This document shows, in pieces, positions 45,430 through 57,053 of a stretch of DNA of 64,000 bases. The position numbers and the translations under genes are program-made. Position 1 is the stretch's first letter. The number at the start of each line of letters is the position of its first letter. A model generated the notes under the pieces. That model saw only the letters and a program-made list of their open reading frames with translations, had not been told where the DNA came from and made no database searches. The stretch covers positions 314,000,783 through 314,064,782 of the forward strand of contig CM062820.1 in the NCBI GenBank assembly GCA_031772625.1. Direction: 5' to 3'. Source of the DNA: Pinus tabuliformis. Lineage: Eukaryota > Streptophyta > Pinopsida > Pinales > Pinaceae.

Positions 45430-47280
45430 TGAAATTTGAAATTCTTCCACGAGGGAATGGTAAAACACCAACATAACAATAAGATATTTTCCCTATACTT
45501 TAAGGATGGGGAACACTTGCTCCGACATACAAAGTTCGAGCAAGAAATTGTTTACTATTTTTACTCCCTACTTACACATCTCACACCCAACAGATCAACT
45601 ATATCCAATGAATTACTTCGCATATACCCAACTTAATCCATCCAGCCTAGAATGAGGCATGATGTGAGAAGTTTAGTTCATAAAAGTGGAAGAAGTAGTG
45701 ATGACGATGTCAAAGAATAAAGCCCTGGTCTCAGTGGCTTCAATACATACTTTTTTCAAGCTTGCTGACATTTCTTAGGCATGAAGGTTCCTACTTTGGT
45801 TGAATAATCCCACCACTTACAAATAGTATGGCATGGTATTAATGCTACTTTTATTACATTAGTTCCAAAATCTAATAGAGTGGATAATTCCAGTGGTTTT
45901 AGACCAATCACCCTTTGCAATTTTGTTTATAATATCATATCGATTGCTATCTCCAATCATCTTAAATCTCTATTGAGTGGTATCATTTCACCAGAGCAGA
46001 GTGCTTTTTTGAAAGGATACCAAATTTTGGATGGGATAGTGGCATCTCATGAGGATATCCACTCCATAAAGAGATCCAAACAGGCCAAAATGTTGATAAA
46101 AGTAGATCTCTCAAAAGCCTATGACCAATTAAATTGAGATTGTTTGCTCCAAACCCTTCAAGTGTTTTGGCTTTCAAATCCATGGATCATTTGGATTAAG
46201 TCTGTAGTTTCTACTCCATTCTTATCCCTTCTTTTGAATGGATACTCACCCATGATTTTTAATCCTTATAGAGGTCTTCGGTAGGGAGATCCTATTTCCC
46301 CTTTTTCTATTTATCTTAGTAGTAGAGGGATTGGGAAGATATCTCAAAGAAACAAGGCCACAAGATACCATCTGAGGACTTCACTTATATGGTAATAATT
46401 TTCCAATCACTCATCAACCATTTGTTGATGATACTATGTTCTTATGAATTCCAATAGTGGAGGAGACTATCACTTTGAAAACCATTCTCGTGACTTCATG
46501 GAGGTTTCATGTAAGGTGATAAACACTAACAAATAAAATATAAATTTATTTATTGCTAGTGTTGTTGTTCAAAGACATTTTGCACACCTTCTGGATTTCC
46601 AAATAGGAAAACTTCTTGTTGAGTACCTAGGAGCTCCGCTAGTGGAGAACTCATTGAGATCAACTTGCTAGTAGGACATACTTCATAGCTCTCCAACACA
46701 TGCGATAGCTTGGCGATCCACTCCCTTAACTTGGTTGAATTCCTAGTCCTTCTCAAGTTTGTCCTTAAAGCTCTTCCAATTTACCAAATGTCAATCTTAG
46801 AAACCCCTAAAGTAACTTTCAAAACCATCACTGCCCTATATAGAGAACTTCTCTTGAGAGGATCTAACAAATAAATAAAATGGTCATTAGTCGCCTGGGA
46901 AAAACTTTGTATCCCCAAGCTGGTAGGAGTTTAGTCCTGAGAGACCCAGAGATATGGAATAAGGAAATGGGAGTTAAATTATGGTGGAGGTTTCTTTAGG
47001 GAGGTAATGAAATTTCGAAACAAATATGGAATAGGAAATACTATCACACCTCCTCTTAGTCGAATATGTTAAGAGCTACCGAATTTCCCTTAGGTCCCTC
47101 TATAGGGAATTTAACACGAGAAAACCATAGTATTATTCAAAATCATGCCTTTTGGGAGATTAGGAATGGTCGCATCACACTCTTTAGAAAGACACTTGGC
47201 AACAAATTCCTCACCTGGAGAACGTGGAAGTTTCTAAGTTTACTTAATTTAGAAACCCTTCATGCACTTTTCTTGACTTA
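45430..47280 (+). pseudogene. L1-type LINE reverse-transcriptase relic
   Basis: Successive plus-strand stretches match the plant L1 ORF2 in the right order: a linker with NNKIFSLYFKDGEHLL; SPGLSGFNTYFFQ and FITLVPKS (about 45720-45860); GFRPITLCNFVYNII; GIISPEQSAFLKG; KVDLSKAYDQLN (to 46137); GDPISPF (about 46290); a FVDDTMF active-site box (46420-46440, FADD in most L1s); and a C-terminal WEIRNGRITLF. Endonuclease and tail are missing. Several stops and frame changes interrupt it, for example a stop in place of the usual Gln before GDPISPF. It sits between the satellite and element F. Confidence 0.8.
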
Positions 47281-47292
47281 TTCCTACCTACT

Positions 47293-48310
47293 TGTTAATT
47301 TTTCTTTAACAAGTTATTTACAAAGTAAATATTGAAAATAAACACTAGTTCATGCTCAACGTATTACAGATCAACAACTAAAAGAAACAAGAACAAACAC
47401 ACCACATGACACCATTATTTTTGGACCAATGTCCCTGGAAAAACCCAATGCGAGAAAACCAGTGCAGCTATTTGAGGGTTTTCTTATTAAGTAATATCAA
47501 AGTACAATCTAGGTGCCATAACTGGCATACCCAACAAAGAATTTCCTTAGCAGCTATACCTCACAGTTTGAGAGAAATATCCTGGCTAAAACCCCCGAAA
47601 ACCCTTCCGGCAGCTCCTCAGCACAAAATTACTCCTGTAACCCCAACGTCTACCCAATCTGGACTGCCTCAACCCCTCTCTATCTCACGCTAGCCATGCG
47701 TCAGCCTTTCTTGGCCTGCGTCAGCTCTGGGAGCCTTTGTGTCAGCTATGATGGCCCCTCTCATGCTCTACACAACACTTGATTGCCTCTGCGTGGCCCT
47801 GTGTGAGTCCCTGTTGGTTTTGTGTCACCCTCCTTGGCTGCTACGCTACTCTCCCAGCACAATATTTTCCTTCTCTGGTCCTCTGTACTCAATGCCCCTC
47901 AGTTGCTCTCATGATCACTGAGTCTATCTCTCTTACCAAACCCCGCTCTAGAGAATAGAATGACTAATCATCTGGTGTAATCTCCAAGTGACCCTCAAGC
48001 CTCCTCTTATACTTTTCTTGTTGACGATTCAATGGCTGAGATTAAGTCCATAACCAATGGCTAAGATTAGATTTGGCTTGATCCATGTCTTTTGGACCAC
48101 TCTAACACAGATTCATATTAATACTCGATAATATTTTATTTTCCCTATGTTTAAACTTAGGGACTCCATTAAAAATATTAATTATTTTAATATCTCCTAA
48201 TCTATTCAGAATCTACCCAAACCCTTTCTAGGTATTGGAGATATCATGTAGCCCAACCTCTCCACCAAATTTCGTGGCTATAGCACATCCGATGCTACCT
48301 CAAATCAACA
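47293..48310 (-). repeat. Probable 3' LTR of element F
   Basis: On the minus strand a purine tract TAAAAGGGAG (48320-48311) is followed by TGTTGATTTGAGG, a good LTR start at 48310. A TATA-like GTATAAGAGGAGG lies near 48010. The far edge at 47293 (AAATTAACA on the minus strand) is a guess from the terminal inverted repeat. Confidence 0.4.
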
Positions 48311-49722
48311 CTCCCTTTTAGTAATGACTGTGCTCTAGCAATACTCCTCACTGAGTATTACTCTGATCATCCGGCATTGGTACCTGTGCTTTTTCTAGGC
48401 CTTCCTGCCCAACATCCTCTGCATTGTTGCCTCCTGTATTGCTTCCCATGGTTCTTCCACTACCACTGTTGCATATGTATGATAGATCCTTCTGCATCCA
48501 TGCTGTAGCTGATCTTTTTTCCCAGCACAACATCTGCACTGCACCTCCTCTCATCATGTTGCATTGTGCTGCCTGTTACTGCACTGCAACTCAGTTACTG
48601 AGAAGTAAGTAACTGATCTCCAAAATGACCTCCTTGTTGGGCTAGAAACACCCATTGATGCTGAATCTCCCTCTGCCACTGACAAGTGCTCCCTCTCTCT
48701 GACCTTTGCGCTACTGCAACAACTCCCTACATCTTGCACTGTTGCACACCTCGTTGTGCTTTCCTGCACTGGTGCAACACTCCTGTGCCTCTCGCACTGC
48801 TACAGCCTACTTGCTTTGCACTATCTTGGGACTCTTGCACTGTAGCTCTCTCTGCCGCTCCATCCGCATCCATCTCTACCCACTAAGCCAGTCCCGCTAC
48901 TCTTCGTCGGGGCTCCCATAGCAAGGTCTAATCCAAGAGGCTGGGTACCTCGAGGATACTGCCCCTCATTATCTATAGTCCACCTGACTACAGCTCGATG
49001 TCTCCTCGCTTCCACTCAAGTGGCATGCGTGCACTCATGGCACAATCATCATCTATCCAAACTTCCTTCTCTAATCGTGCTGGCACTGCCTTAGTCTTAG
49101 AAAACTCTCCCTTACTCTTCTTCCTTGGGCACTGGGTCGCATAGTGACCCATCTCCCTACAGTGGAAGCACTTGATCTTGGAGAGATATTTCTTCTTTCG
49201 CTTCTCCTACTTTCCCTCAGATGCTAGGACCACATCCTCCTCCTCCTGCTTGACCTTGATCCCTTTGATGTTGCTACTTGTCTTTGACTGCTGTCTGATC
49301 TCTTCTTGGCGAAGAGCTTCCCACATATCATCCCAAAGTAGGAGAGTCCCTCTACCCAGGATGCTCTGGACAAACACTTCCCACTCTTCTAAGAAAAAAT
49401 TCAAGGCTGTCCTCACCATAAGCTCTTGATCTGGTGTCACTCCTATAGCAGTCAACTGATCTCATATCTCATTCAGTCCTCCAAGGAAGAAGTCAATCGC
49501 TTGAACCTTCTTCATTTGATACAACCTCACCTTGTTCTCGAGCAACATTCTTCTCTGCACAGGAGTATGCTGGTATAGGTTCTTAAGAGCCTCCCACATC
49601 TCAACTATCGTTTCCTTCTCGGCTATATATGGTACCACATGATCTTTGACCCTGTCAAGGATAATGCACTTGGCCCTCACCATCACCTCCTTATAATTTT
49701 CATTATCATTGGGGTCGATTGG
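48311..49722 (-). mobile_element. Ty1/copia-like element F, interior (fossil)
   Basis: Gag wording is clear on the minus strand: AKCIILDRVKDHVVPYIAEK, EMWEALKNLYQHT, and a zinc knuckle KCFHCREMGHYATQC (49173-49127). The domain is the UBN2-type gag of plant copia elements. Towards the polypurine tract only a short tail (VGQEGLEKAQVPMPDDQ) is readable and no pol was recognised. The plus strand is CT-rich here and makes many spurious ORFs. Element G is inserted at 49723, in the gag region. Broken. Confidence 0.6.
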
Positions 49723-51338
49723 TGTTAGTTCCAGCCTTCGCAGCCTATCACCAAGGATCAAAATGGGCTCTTACTATGTCTGGTTTTCAGAGATGTTTTA
49801 CACATGAGTTTCAATGAAAATCATATCCTCAGTATGTCCATCAAAAGCAACTCGGAAAAATATTTCCAACGGTATATCACACTCCTGTAACCGGTTTCTG
49901 GATCAAAAGATATGATCGAAATGAATGATTAATTCTTGGTTATGCATGTTTTGAGGTCATTTGTTGCACACAGGGACAATTTTACTACAAAATCAGTTTC
50001 TGAAGTAATGGACGTGAACTTTACAAACGTGAAAGAGGTTTTTTTCAACCACATACCAAATAACAAAAACCCCTTTCAGTTTATGCACAGGTGTTACTAT
50101 GTGGGAGATATGCAGTGATATTTGAAGCCTACATTAAAACAAAACAAATTTTGCATTTGTTTTAATGTTTTAGTCATTGTAGTGTGGCGCCATTTTACAA
50201 TAGATGGAAAGTAATTATTAGAAACCCAAAGAGATTTTTTTCAACCATGAGCCATATAACGAAAACCTCTTTCGGTTTATTCACAGGTATTGTGAATTGG
50301 AATATTTGACTAGATCTTTACAGCCTATTTTTACAGATTTAAATATTTAGTGATTTCCTGTCTTAGAGATTACTTTGTGGCACAGATTCCAAGCAACTGG
50401 AAACGAATTTCTAAAATTTGGGAGACATTTTTCTCACGCATGGCCCTATCTACAAAAACCTCTTTCAGTTTTGTAACATGTGTTATGTTTCAAGAGATAC
50501 GAGTTCATCTTTGACACCTATTTTCAGAAATTCGGTCCAAGTTTAATGTAACTGATTCTATCTTGAGGGAGATGGTTGAGCTCAACTCCCTTAGTACAGG
50601 GATGAGCTAATTGTATATATTTTATGAATTTCAGAGTGTAAAGTGTTCGAATTTTTCAGCAAAGGAAAGCTGCTTTGGAATGTGTAAAGCTTTTTCTAAA
50701 TATTATTTTTAATGGAGGAGTTTCTGCCTTTTAGATTTGGGATCCATCATAGTGTTTAATGTGCAACATGTTTTTCTTATAAATTCATTTCCATGCTTTG
50801 TTTTTTCTGCTAATTTTGTTACAACATTCTCTAAGGGAAGTGTTAGGAATACATCTATGCAGGATGCTCCTTTCACAATGATTATGTTGTTTAATATAGT
50901 GGTTATCTTTTCAGAATCCATCCTCTGTTAGATGCTCTGTTGAGTAACCCTGTGCTTCTGTTCCTTCTAAAGTTGCCACTGTAGATCCATCCCCTGATTG
51001 ATGCTTGCAGGGCAATGGGCTTTCTCCTATTTTCTTCTCTCATTTACATCTTTTATTTGGCTGAAAATTTCACTTACTTTTCCCCAAGTTTTTCGCAGAA
51101 ACTAGCTTCGATTCCATAACCCAATGATCCCTTCTCTTGTTGTTTTCGACCCACAAATTTCAATCAAATCCCCATACTTCATAGCTAGCATAAGATTCAA
51201 TTATCGTAGCCACATTTTGTTGGCAAAGAGAGAGCCCTCTCTGGTCTGACAAGGCTAGATGCCAAGTCAAAAGCTTGGTCTGTGATTACCTCTGGATTGC
51301 CTCTTCTTAGCCTTGAGGTTCATTCTGAGTGCTAACAT
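49723..51338 (+). repeat. Left LTR of element G
   Basis: Begins TGTTAGTTCCAGCC and ends GAGTGCTAACA. It contains three imperfect subrepeats of about 180-190 bp (49960-50110, 50205-50340, 50390-50530). Each carries a word like AAAACCTCTTTCAGTTT followed by a CAGGTGTTA-type word. Confidence 0.85.
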
Positions 51339-51341
51339 ATT

Positions 51342-51361
51342 GGCGCCGCTACCGAGGAACG
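51342..51361 (+). other. Primer-binding site of element G
   Basis: TGGCGCCGCTACCGAGGAAC, three bases after the LTR end. The first nine bases match tRNA-Asp exactly; a few changes follow. Confidence 0.75.
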
Positions 51362-52315
51362 AGGTGACAGATCTTCTCCAGGAAAGTTCATTCAAGTTTC
51401 AGATCTGGTTACTGATGGTGGGCAGCAATCAGACACATATGAACGTTGAAACATTCACCTGACGCCTCCAACTCAATCAAGAGATTCCAACGCTCACTGA
51501 TCTGTTCATGTACTAAAATAAGATTATGGTAGGGTATGTGGCAAACCCTGTGTTTTGTGAAGTTTTAAAAGAAGTTAGAGATCAGTTAGTGGATATTGAA
51601 ATAGATGAGGTATTTTTCATTACCATGCTTTAATGTTTGAGATCTCTAAAGTTTCCTCTTAATTGTAAAACTACTTTCTTTGAGTTAGTGGTTGAAAAAT
51701 TTGAGAAGGATATTGAGTATATAGATGTTCAAATTAAGTCATATGAATTCCGAGATCCCAAAAAGTTCTTGGAAACTCTCCCTCCTTCAAAATAAGAAAC
51801 AATAGGGCTGCTCGTGGATGTTTGCATTGACAGTTTGCAGCTGGAAGCATATGTTGAGGAGTTAGGGGAAAAGACATGGTCTGGTTTCTATGATCTTGTT
51901 GTTGCATATATGGAGTATCTTTTCAGTTTGAATGACAAACCAGATTGTCTTTTACACAGCTAGACTCATTTTGTGCATGTATGGCTATCAACATTTCCAA
52001 TTGTGTCCTGGTTCAAGTATTCCCTAGCATCATCGTTGCCATAACTGCTTGATTGGTTGGTCCGGCATTACAACATTACTTAATATATCAATTTTGCATC
52101 AGAGTAGGGTAGATCTGTAAATAAACTAGCTGCCCAAGGCAACATTTCAATTTTCGGTATTTGTTTATGTACATATTGCAGTATGTATATGTTTTTGGAT
52201 TGGTATGAGTTTTTCGGGTTTACAGTTGTTTGTGACCGTATTTCCCAATCGATGAGGAACTTGGTCTACGGTGTTCTTGACACCTCCAAGGAGCTTCCAT
52301 CCCCAATAAGGCCAA

Positions 52316-53937
52316 TGTTAGTTCCAGCCTTCGCAGCCTGTCACTAGGGATCAAAATGGGCTCTTACTATGTTTGGTTTTCAGAGATGTTTTGCACATGA
52401 GTTTCAATGCAAATCATATCCTAAGCATGTCCATAAGAAGAATCTCAGAAAAATATTTCCAACAATATATCACACTCCCATAACCAGCTTCTGGATCAGA
52501 AGATATGATCGAAATGAATGATTGACTCTTGGTTATGCATATTTTGAGGTCATTTGCTGCACACAGGGACAAGTTTACTAAAAAATCAGTTTCTGAAGTA
52601 ATGGAAATAAATTTTACAAAATTGAAAGAGGTTTTTGTCAATCACATACCAAATAACATTAACCTCTTTCATTTTATGCACAGGTGTTACTATGTGCGAG
52701 ATATACAGTGATATTTGAAGCCTACATTAAAACAAAACAAATTTTGCATTTGTTTTACTGTTTTAGCCATTGTAGTGAGACGCCATTTTACAACAGATGG
52801 AAAGTAATTTTTAGAAACCCAAGGAGGTTTTTGTCAACCCCAAGCCATGTAACAAAAACCTCTTTCCTTTTATTCACAGGTGTCATTAATTGGAATATTT
52901 GACTAGATCTTTACAACCTATTTTTACAGATTTAAATATTTAATGATTTCATGTTTTAGAGGTTACATTGTGGCACATATTCCGAGAAACTGGAAATTAA
53001 TTTCCAAAATTTGAGAGAGGTTTTTCTAAAACATGAACTTATCTACAAAAACCTCTTTCAGTTTTCTAACAAGTGTTATGGTTCAACAGATACGAGTTCA
53101 TATTTGACACCTATTTTCAAAAATTTGGTCCAAATTTAATGTAACTGATTCTATCTTGAGGGAGATGGTTGAGCTCAACTCCCTTAGTACAGGGATGAAC
53201 TAATTGTATATATTTTATGAATTTTAGAGTGTAAAGGGTTCAAATTTTTCATCAGAGGAAAGCTTCTTTGGAATGTGTAAAGATTTTTCTAAATATTATT
53301 TTTAATGGAGCAGTTTCCGCCCTTTAGATTTGGGATCCATCACGGTGTTTAATGTGCAGCATGTTTTTCTTGTAAATTCATTTCCAAGTTTTTTTTTTTT
53401 TTTTTCTGCTAATTTCATTAAAGAATTCTCTAAGGGAAGTGTTAGGAATCCATCCACAGACGATGCTCCTTTCACAATGATTATGTTGTTTAATGTAGTG
53501 GTTATCTTTTCAGAATCCATCCTTTGTTAGATGCTCTGTTGAGTAACCTTGTGCTTCTCTTTCTTCTAAATTTGCCACTGTAGATCCATACCCTGATTGA
53601 TGCCTACAAGGCAATGGGATTTCTCCTCTTTCCTTCTCTCATTTACATCTTTTATCTGGCTAAACATTGCACTTACTTTGCCCCAATTTTAACGGCCAAA
53701 ACTAGCCTCGATTCCATAGCCCAATGATCGCTTCTCTTGTTGTTTTTGACCCACAACTTTCAATCAAATCCCCGTACTACATAGCTAGCCTAAGATTCAG
53801 CTATCGCAGCCACATTTTTTTGGCAAAGAGAGAGCTCTCTTTGGTCTAGCAGGGCTAGATTCCAGATCAAAAGCTTGGTCTGTGGTTACCACGGGATTGC
53901 CTCGTCTCAGCTTTGAGGCTCATTCTGAGTGCTAACA
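52316..53937 (+). repeat. Right LTR of element G
   Basis: Aligns with 49723-51338 over its full length, including the internal subrepeats, and ends GAGTGCTAACA. It is followed by TATTTTTGG instead of a primer site. Confidence 0.85.
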
Positions 53938-54773
53938 TATTTTTGGAGTCAAGTTTTGAATCATTTCAGTTTTTGAAGGCAAATTTGCATAGTATATCTT
54001 CAATAAAGGATGAGAAGCCTATAGAAAATCATGCAATCTCATTGGAACCAATAGAAAATGGGTTGCAACAGTCTTTTCAAGTTTTTCATGATCCAATAGC
54101 TGATGTGTTGGATGATATCTGCAGTCAAAGTCCTTCTCCATTAGCTAACTGTGAGCTTGAAAAAGATATTGATACAAACTTGATCTGGCAGCCAGTTTCT
54201 TTGTCATTTTTAGCAGGAGTCTCGTCACAAAGCTCAGATGAAAGTTTGCATTCATGGTATGAAGAGAAGCAAAGTAATCCATTGGATGGGCTAAGTCCTA
54301 GTGCACATGAATTTCAAGATCCTTATGCAATATTTTTGGAGTCAGATAGAGCATCCATATTATTCAATCTGGGAAAATTTGGATCTATTTACACGTTTTC
54401 ATGGGAGTTGCATTTCAATAGTTCTCTCTTCTTTCTCATAAACAAGCACTTGCAGAGAATTCAAACAGCAGCTAGAATGCTTACTTGGTTGCATTGGTTA
54501 TTTCATTTCACTTGATCAGGTGATGAATGGAACAGTTAGAGTAGGTTTTATTGAATAAGCTCCATTTTGAGCATCTTTTCCAGTTTGTCAGTTGTGTTTT
54601 AGTATTGAGTTAGTTTTTAGTTGAGTAAAAGTCAGTTTGTGTCTTTGAGTCATCAGTATTCAGTCATGTATTTCAAATTGAGTTTTTTTTTACTCCATGC
54701 CCAATGGATAAGGCTACTTGGTTTACAGTGTTCTTGGCACCTCCAAGGAGCTACCATCCCTAATGGAGCCAAT
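53938..54773 (+). mobile_element. Second G-type interior piece
   Basis: A coding-like stretch (about 53940-54515) has ordinary acidic composition (ESFQFLKANLHSISSIKDEK, DPIADVLDDICSQSPSP) and ends KHLQRIQTAARMLTWLHW. It could be a gag or extra-ORF remnant. The last 60 bases (GTGTTCTTGGCACCTCCAAG) match the DNA just upstream of the right LTR of G, so this is the interior of a related copy. Broken fossil. Confidence 0.55.
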
Positions 54774-54957
54774 GTTAGAGTCAATATTTGCATACTGCCA
54801 CCAGTGATCAAATATGCTCTTATAAAGTGTTCTTGGGGTGTCAAAGTCAATTTTTTGTCATTTCAGTGAGTCTTCAAGTAAAAAATTGGTCACTGGGTAT
54901 TAGGTCTAGGATTGTTTTCACTACTTCTTATGTTTTCCAAGTATTGGTCCATGTCAC
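54774..54957 (+). repeat. Start of a third G-type LTR
   Basis: TGTTAGAGTCAATATTTGC followed by a CCAGTGATCAAATATGCTCTT word aligns with the first 60 bases of the two G LTRs, then diverges. With the interior pieces it gives the order LTR-interior-LTR-interior-LTR. Confidence 0.5.
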
Positions 54958-56114
54958 TGTTATCACCCCAAGAAACTCTCCTAGGTTGTATCTCAGAGAT
55001 GCTCAGGAACATTACAAACTCAAAAAATTGTTGGAAATGGATGAATGGAAGGAATGATGCTTGTCCAAGCCAGATAACCACTTCTACTATGCTTAACTCT
55101 AGACATGGGTGAACACCCCCAGACTATAAGGCTTTAGACCACCAATTACTCACAATTTGAGGATTAGGTGAACATGGAGAATATTGACCACACCAGCAGA
55201 TGCACAAGACGATGTGATAGCTGGCTGCAACTAGTAAAGAGGTCTGCAAAACTATTTCCTAATGCACAGACAGGATGACAGCTCTTTGGCATTAAGTAAA
55301 CAGAAACCTGCATAACACATTCAATGATACATACCAGACTTCAACACAGAGGTGGGATGACAGCCCCTCTAATGCTAAATATCAAGAGCACATGAACAAA
55401 TGCGTAACAGGCATAGCCTATAACAGAGTAGAAATGGAAAGTGAGCAATCAACAGCAAAAGAAGCTTGTATTAGCTGAAAATGAAGACCAGATGCTGCAA
55501 GTATCAAAGTAGTTACAGTCTCCAGAAGTTGAACCTTACATCAAAACAACAACCATCAAACTTGATTACATTTGTGTTCTGGGTATATATAGAGTTTGAT
55601 TACAAAGATATGTTGTTGTTCTATGCGTGGAGGGGTCATAATGGACCACCAACTGCTTTAACTCTCTAATGGCATCTCTGCTGCAATATGCTTGCTTCAA
55701 TGAATTAACTTGACATTCTTTGGTACTCTGTTGTACTCCTCGAGCAGGTGGAGTGTCGTAAAGGATGAAATCCCTTAACTGTTGGATGTGTTGATCTGCC
55801 CGAGTCTTGTCCTTTCCCTTCTCGGCCATCATATTTGTTGAATGCGGTGGTTGAAGAGTAACTACGTGGAGTGGTGAACACTGGCCACCTTCATCCTTTT
55901 GGGAATATGAAATGGCTATGTTATGTTGTCTATGCTCCTTGATCACTTATGTTGTGGGTTTCATCATGTTGTACTGTCACGTTTCCACTTCCAACCTTCT
56001 GTCTCTGTCTCTCAGCCTCTTTTAGGTGATGGGATGGCTATTCGGGCTTTTGTGCTCTCTTGAAAAATGCTTAATAATGATTGTTTTCTGTTCTATATAG
56101 AAAACACTCTAACA
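54958..56114 (-). mobile_element. Candidate 3' LTR of Tat-type element D
   Basis: On the minus strand the stretch starts TGTTAGAGTGTTTTC at 56114 and ends GGGTGATAACA at 54958. A TATA-like CTCTATATATACCC lies near 55590. The boundaries rest only on TGTTA...TAACA ends and on lying downstream of the element D coding remnants. No pair or polypurine tract confirms it. Confidence 0.35.
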
Positions 56115-56137
56115 CTGAGACATATTGCCCATTCTGC

Positions 56138-56166
56138 TACTTGAGGACTTCAAAAGTCCTCAAGTA
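56138..56166. repeat. Perfect 13-bp palindrome, 3-base loop
   Basis: TACTTGAGGACTT (56138-56150) and AAGTCCTCAAGTA (56154-56166) are exact reverse complements around CAA. In RNA this would be a very stable hairpin; in DNA it would be a dyad site. Confidence 0.85.
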
Positions 56167-56319
56167 TGATTAATTCCTTTATCGGGTCCACTCTTTAGGT
56201 TGCTGTCACATATCGCAAGGCTCCAAGGCTCCCTTTGTATTTTCATTTATCTAACGAAAATATACCAAATACATTGAAAATGGCTTGTGCGCGGACTTGA
56301 AATTTTATAAGAAATCATT

Positions 56320-56775
56320 TGTAATGCCATCGGGTCCGGCCGATCAGGTCGCATGCATGTATATGTAAAGGCCCTTCCCCTTTGGTTTCCACTGATAGCG
56401 ATTTGGCGATGTAACGTGGCTTTTCGATCTGCCCGCGCGATCAGCAATCCACGTTTAATCACTGATCCCAATCGCTCCTTCATAAGTCCTCCTTTGGTTT
56501 TTTGCCGATAGCGATAATGTTGTGGACCTGACAGGCATTGTAACATGGTTTAATAGCAATATCACATCTGATAGGTGCAATCGGTAATCAGCCATCGGCA
56601 ATGTTATAGTCATGACTTATAAAAGGCCTCCTGAAAGCTGTGAACGCTGATTGCGATTGTGACGTGGCATGTGGACCTTCTTGATATTTTTAATAAGCAA
56701 CAATTCTTAGCATTTCAACCTCTCTTCCTCCTGAAAGCTGCGATTGCGATTGCGATAGGATATGGCTGTCTGCTA
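56320..56775. repeat. GCGAT/ATCGC-rich stretch 1
   Basis: GC-richer than its surroundings, with recurring GCGAT, ATCGC, CGATAGCG and ATCGGCAA words (56340-56545, 56625-56760). A TATA-like ACTTATAAAAGGCC lies at 56611 on the plus strand. It resembles the island at 62220-62530 in word use, though I could not align them base by base. Confidence 0.5.
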
Positions 56776-57053
56776 AATGAAGCGGCCCTTGTGTATTCCT
56801 TCAACCCTTTTGAGCACAACCAGGCAGTCCGAGCCTGTCTCTGACCATAGAAAATCCTTATTATATAGCAGAGCTAACACTGGCTCCTTCTGGGGATGAG
56901 ATCCTCCCTGTGAGGTCTCAAGAACTTGCAGATCAATGTCTTTCCTGTAAAAACAGATTAGCAAAATTTCCTAGTGTTCCATTGGGCATGGAGTCTACTT
57001 TGCTTACACTAAACTAATAAACAAAATATTTGCAACTTTAAGGCCAAAAGACC

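Larger units (their letters stand above)
49723..53937 (+). mobile_element. LTR element G, gypsy-type primer site
   Basis: LTRs 49723-51338 and 52316-53937 have TGTTAG...CTAACA ends and about 1.62 kb each, roughly nine-tenths identical by eye. Next to the left LTR is TGGCGCCGCTACCGAGGAAC (51342-51361), close to the complement of the plant tRNA-Asp 3' end, the primer used by Athila/Tat-group Ty3 elements. The interior (51339-52315) is under 1 kb and shows no gag-pol domain, so this looks like a non-autonomous or reduced copy. Coding remnants such as ELVVEKFEKDIEYIDV occur. It sits in element F. No matching 5-base target duplication was found. Old. Confidence 0.8.

Noticed and set aside
48348-48921. 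Several Cys/His/Leu-rich plus-strand ORFs
   Set aside because: They are the opposite strand of the CT/GA-biased interior of element F; gag wording is on the minus strand.
49718-53942. Five-base target-site duplication around element G
   Set aside because: ATTGG on the left does not match TATTT on the right.
53913-54515. Host gene starting at the ATG-like codon near 53913
   Set aside because: The apparent start lies inside the right LTR of element G; the open stretch belongs to the following element interior.
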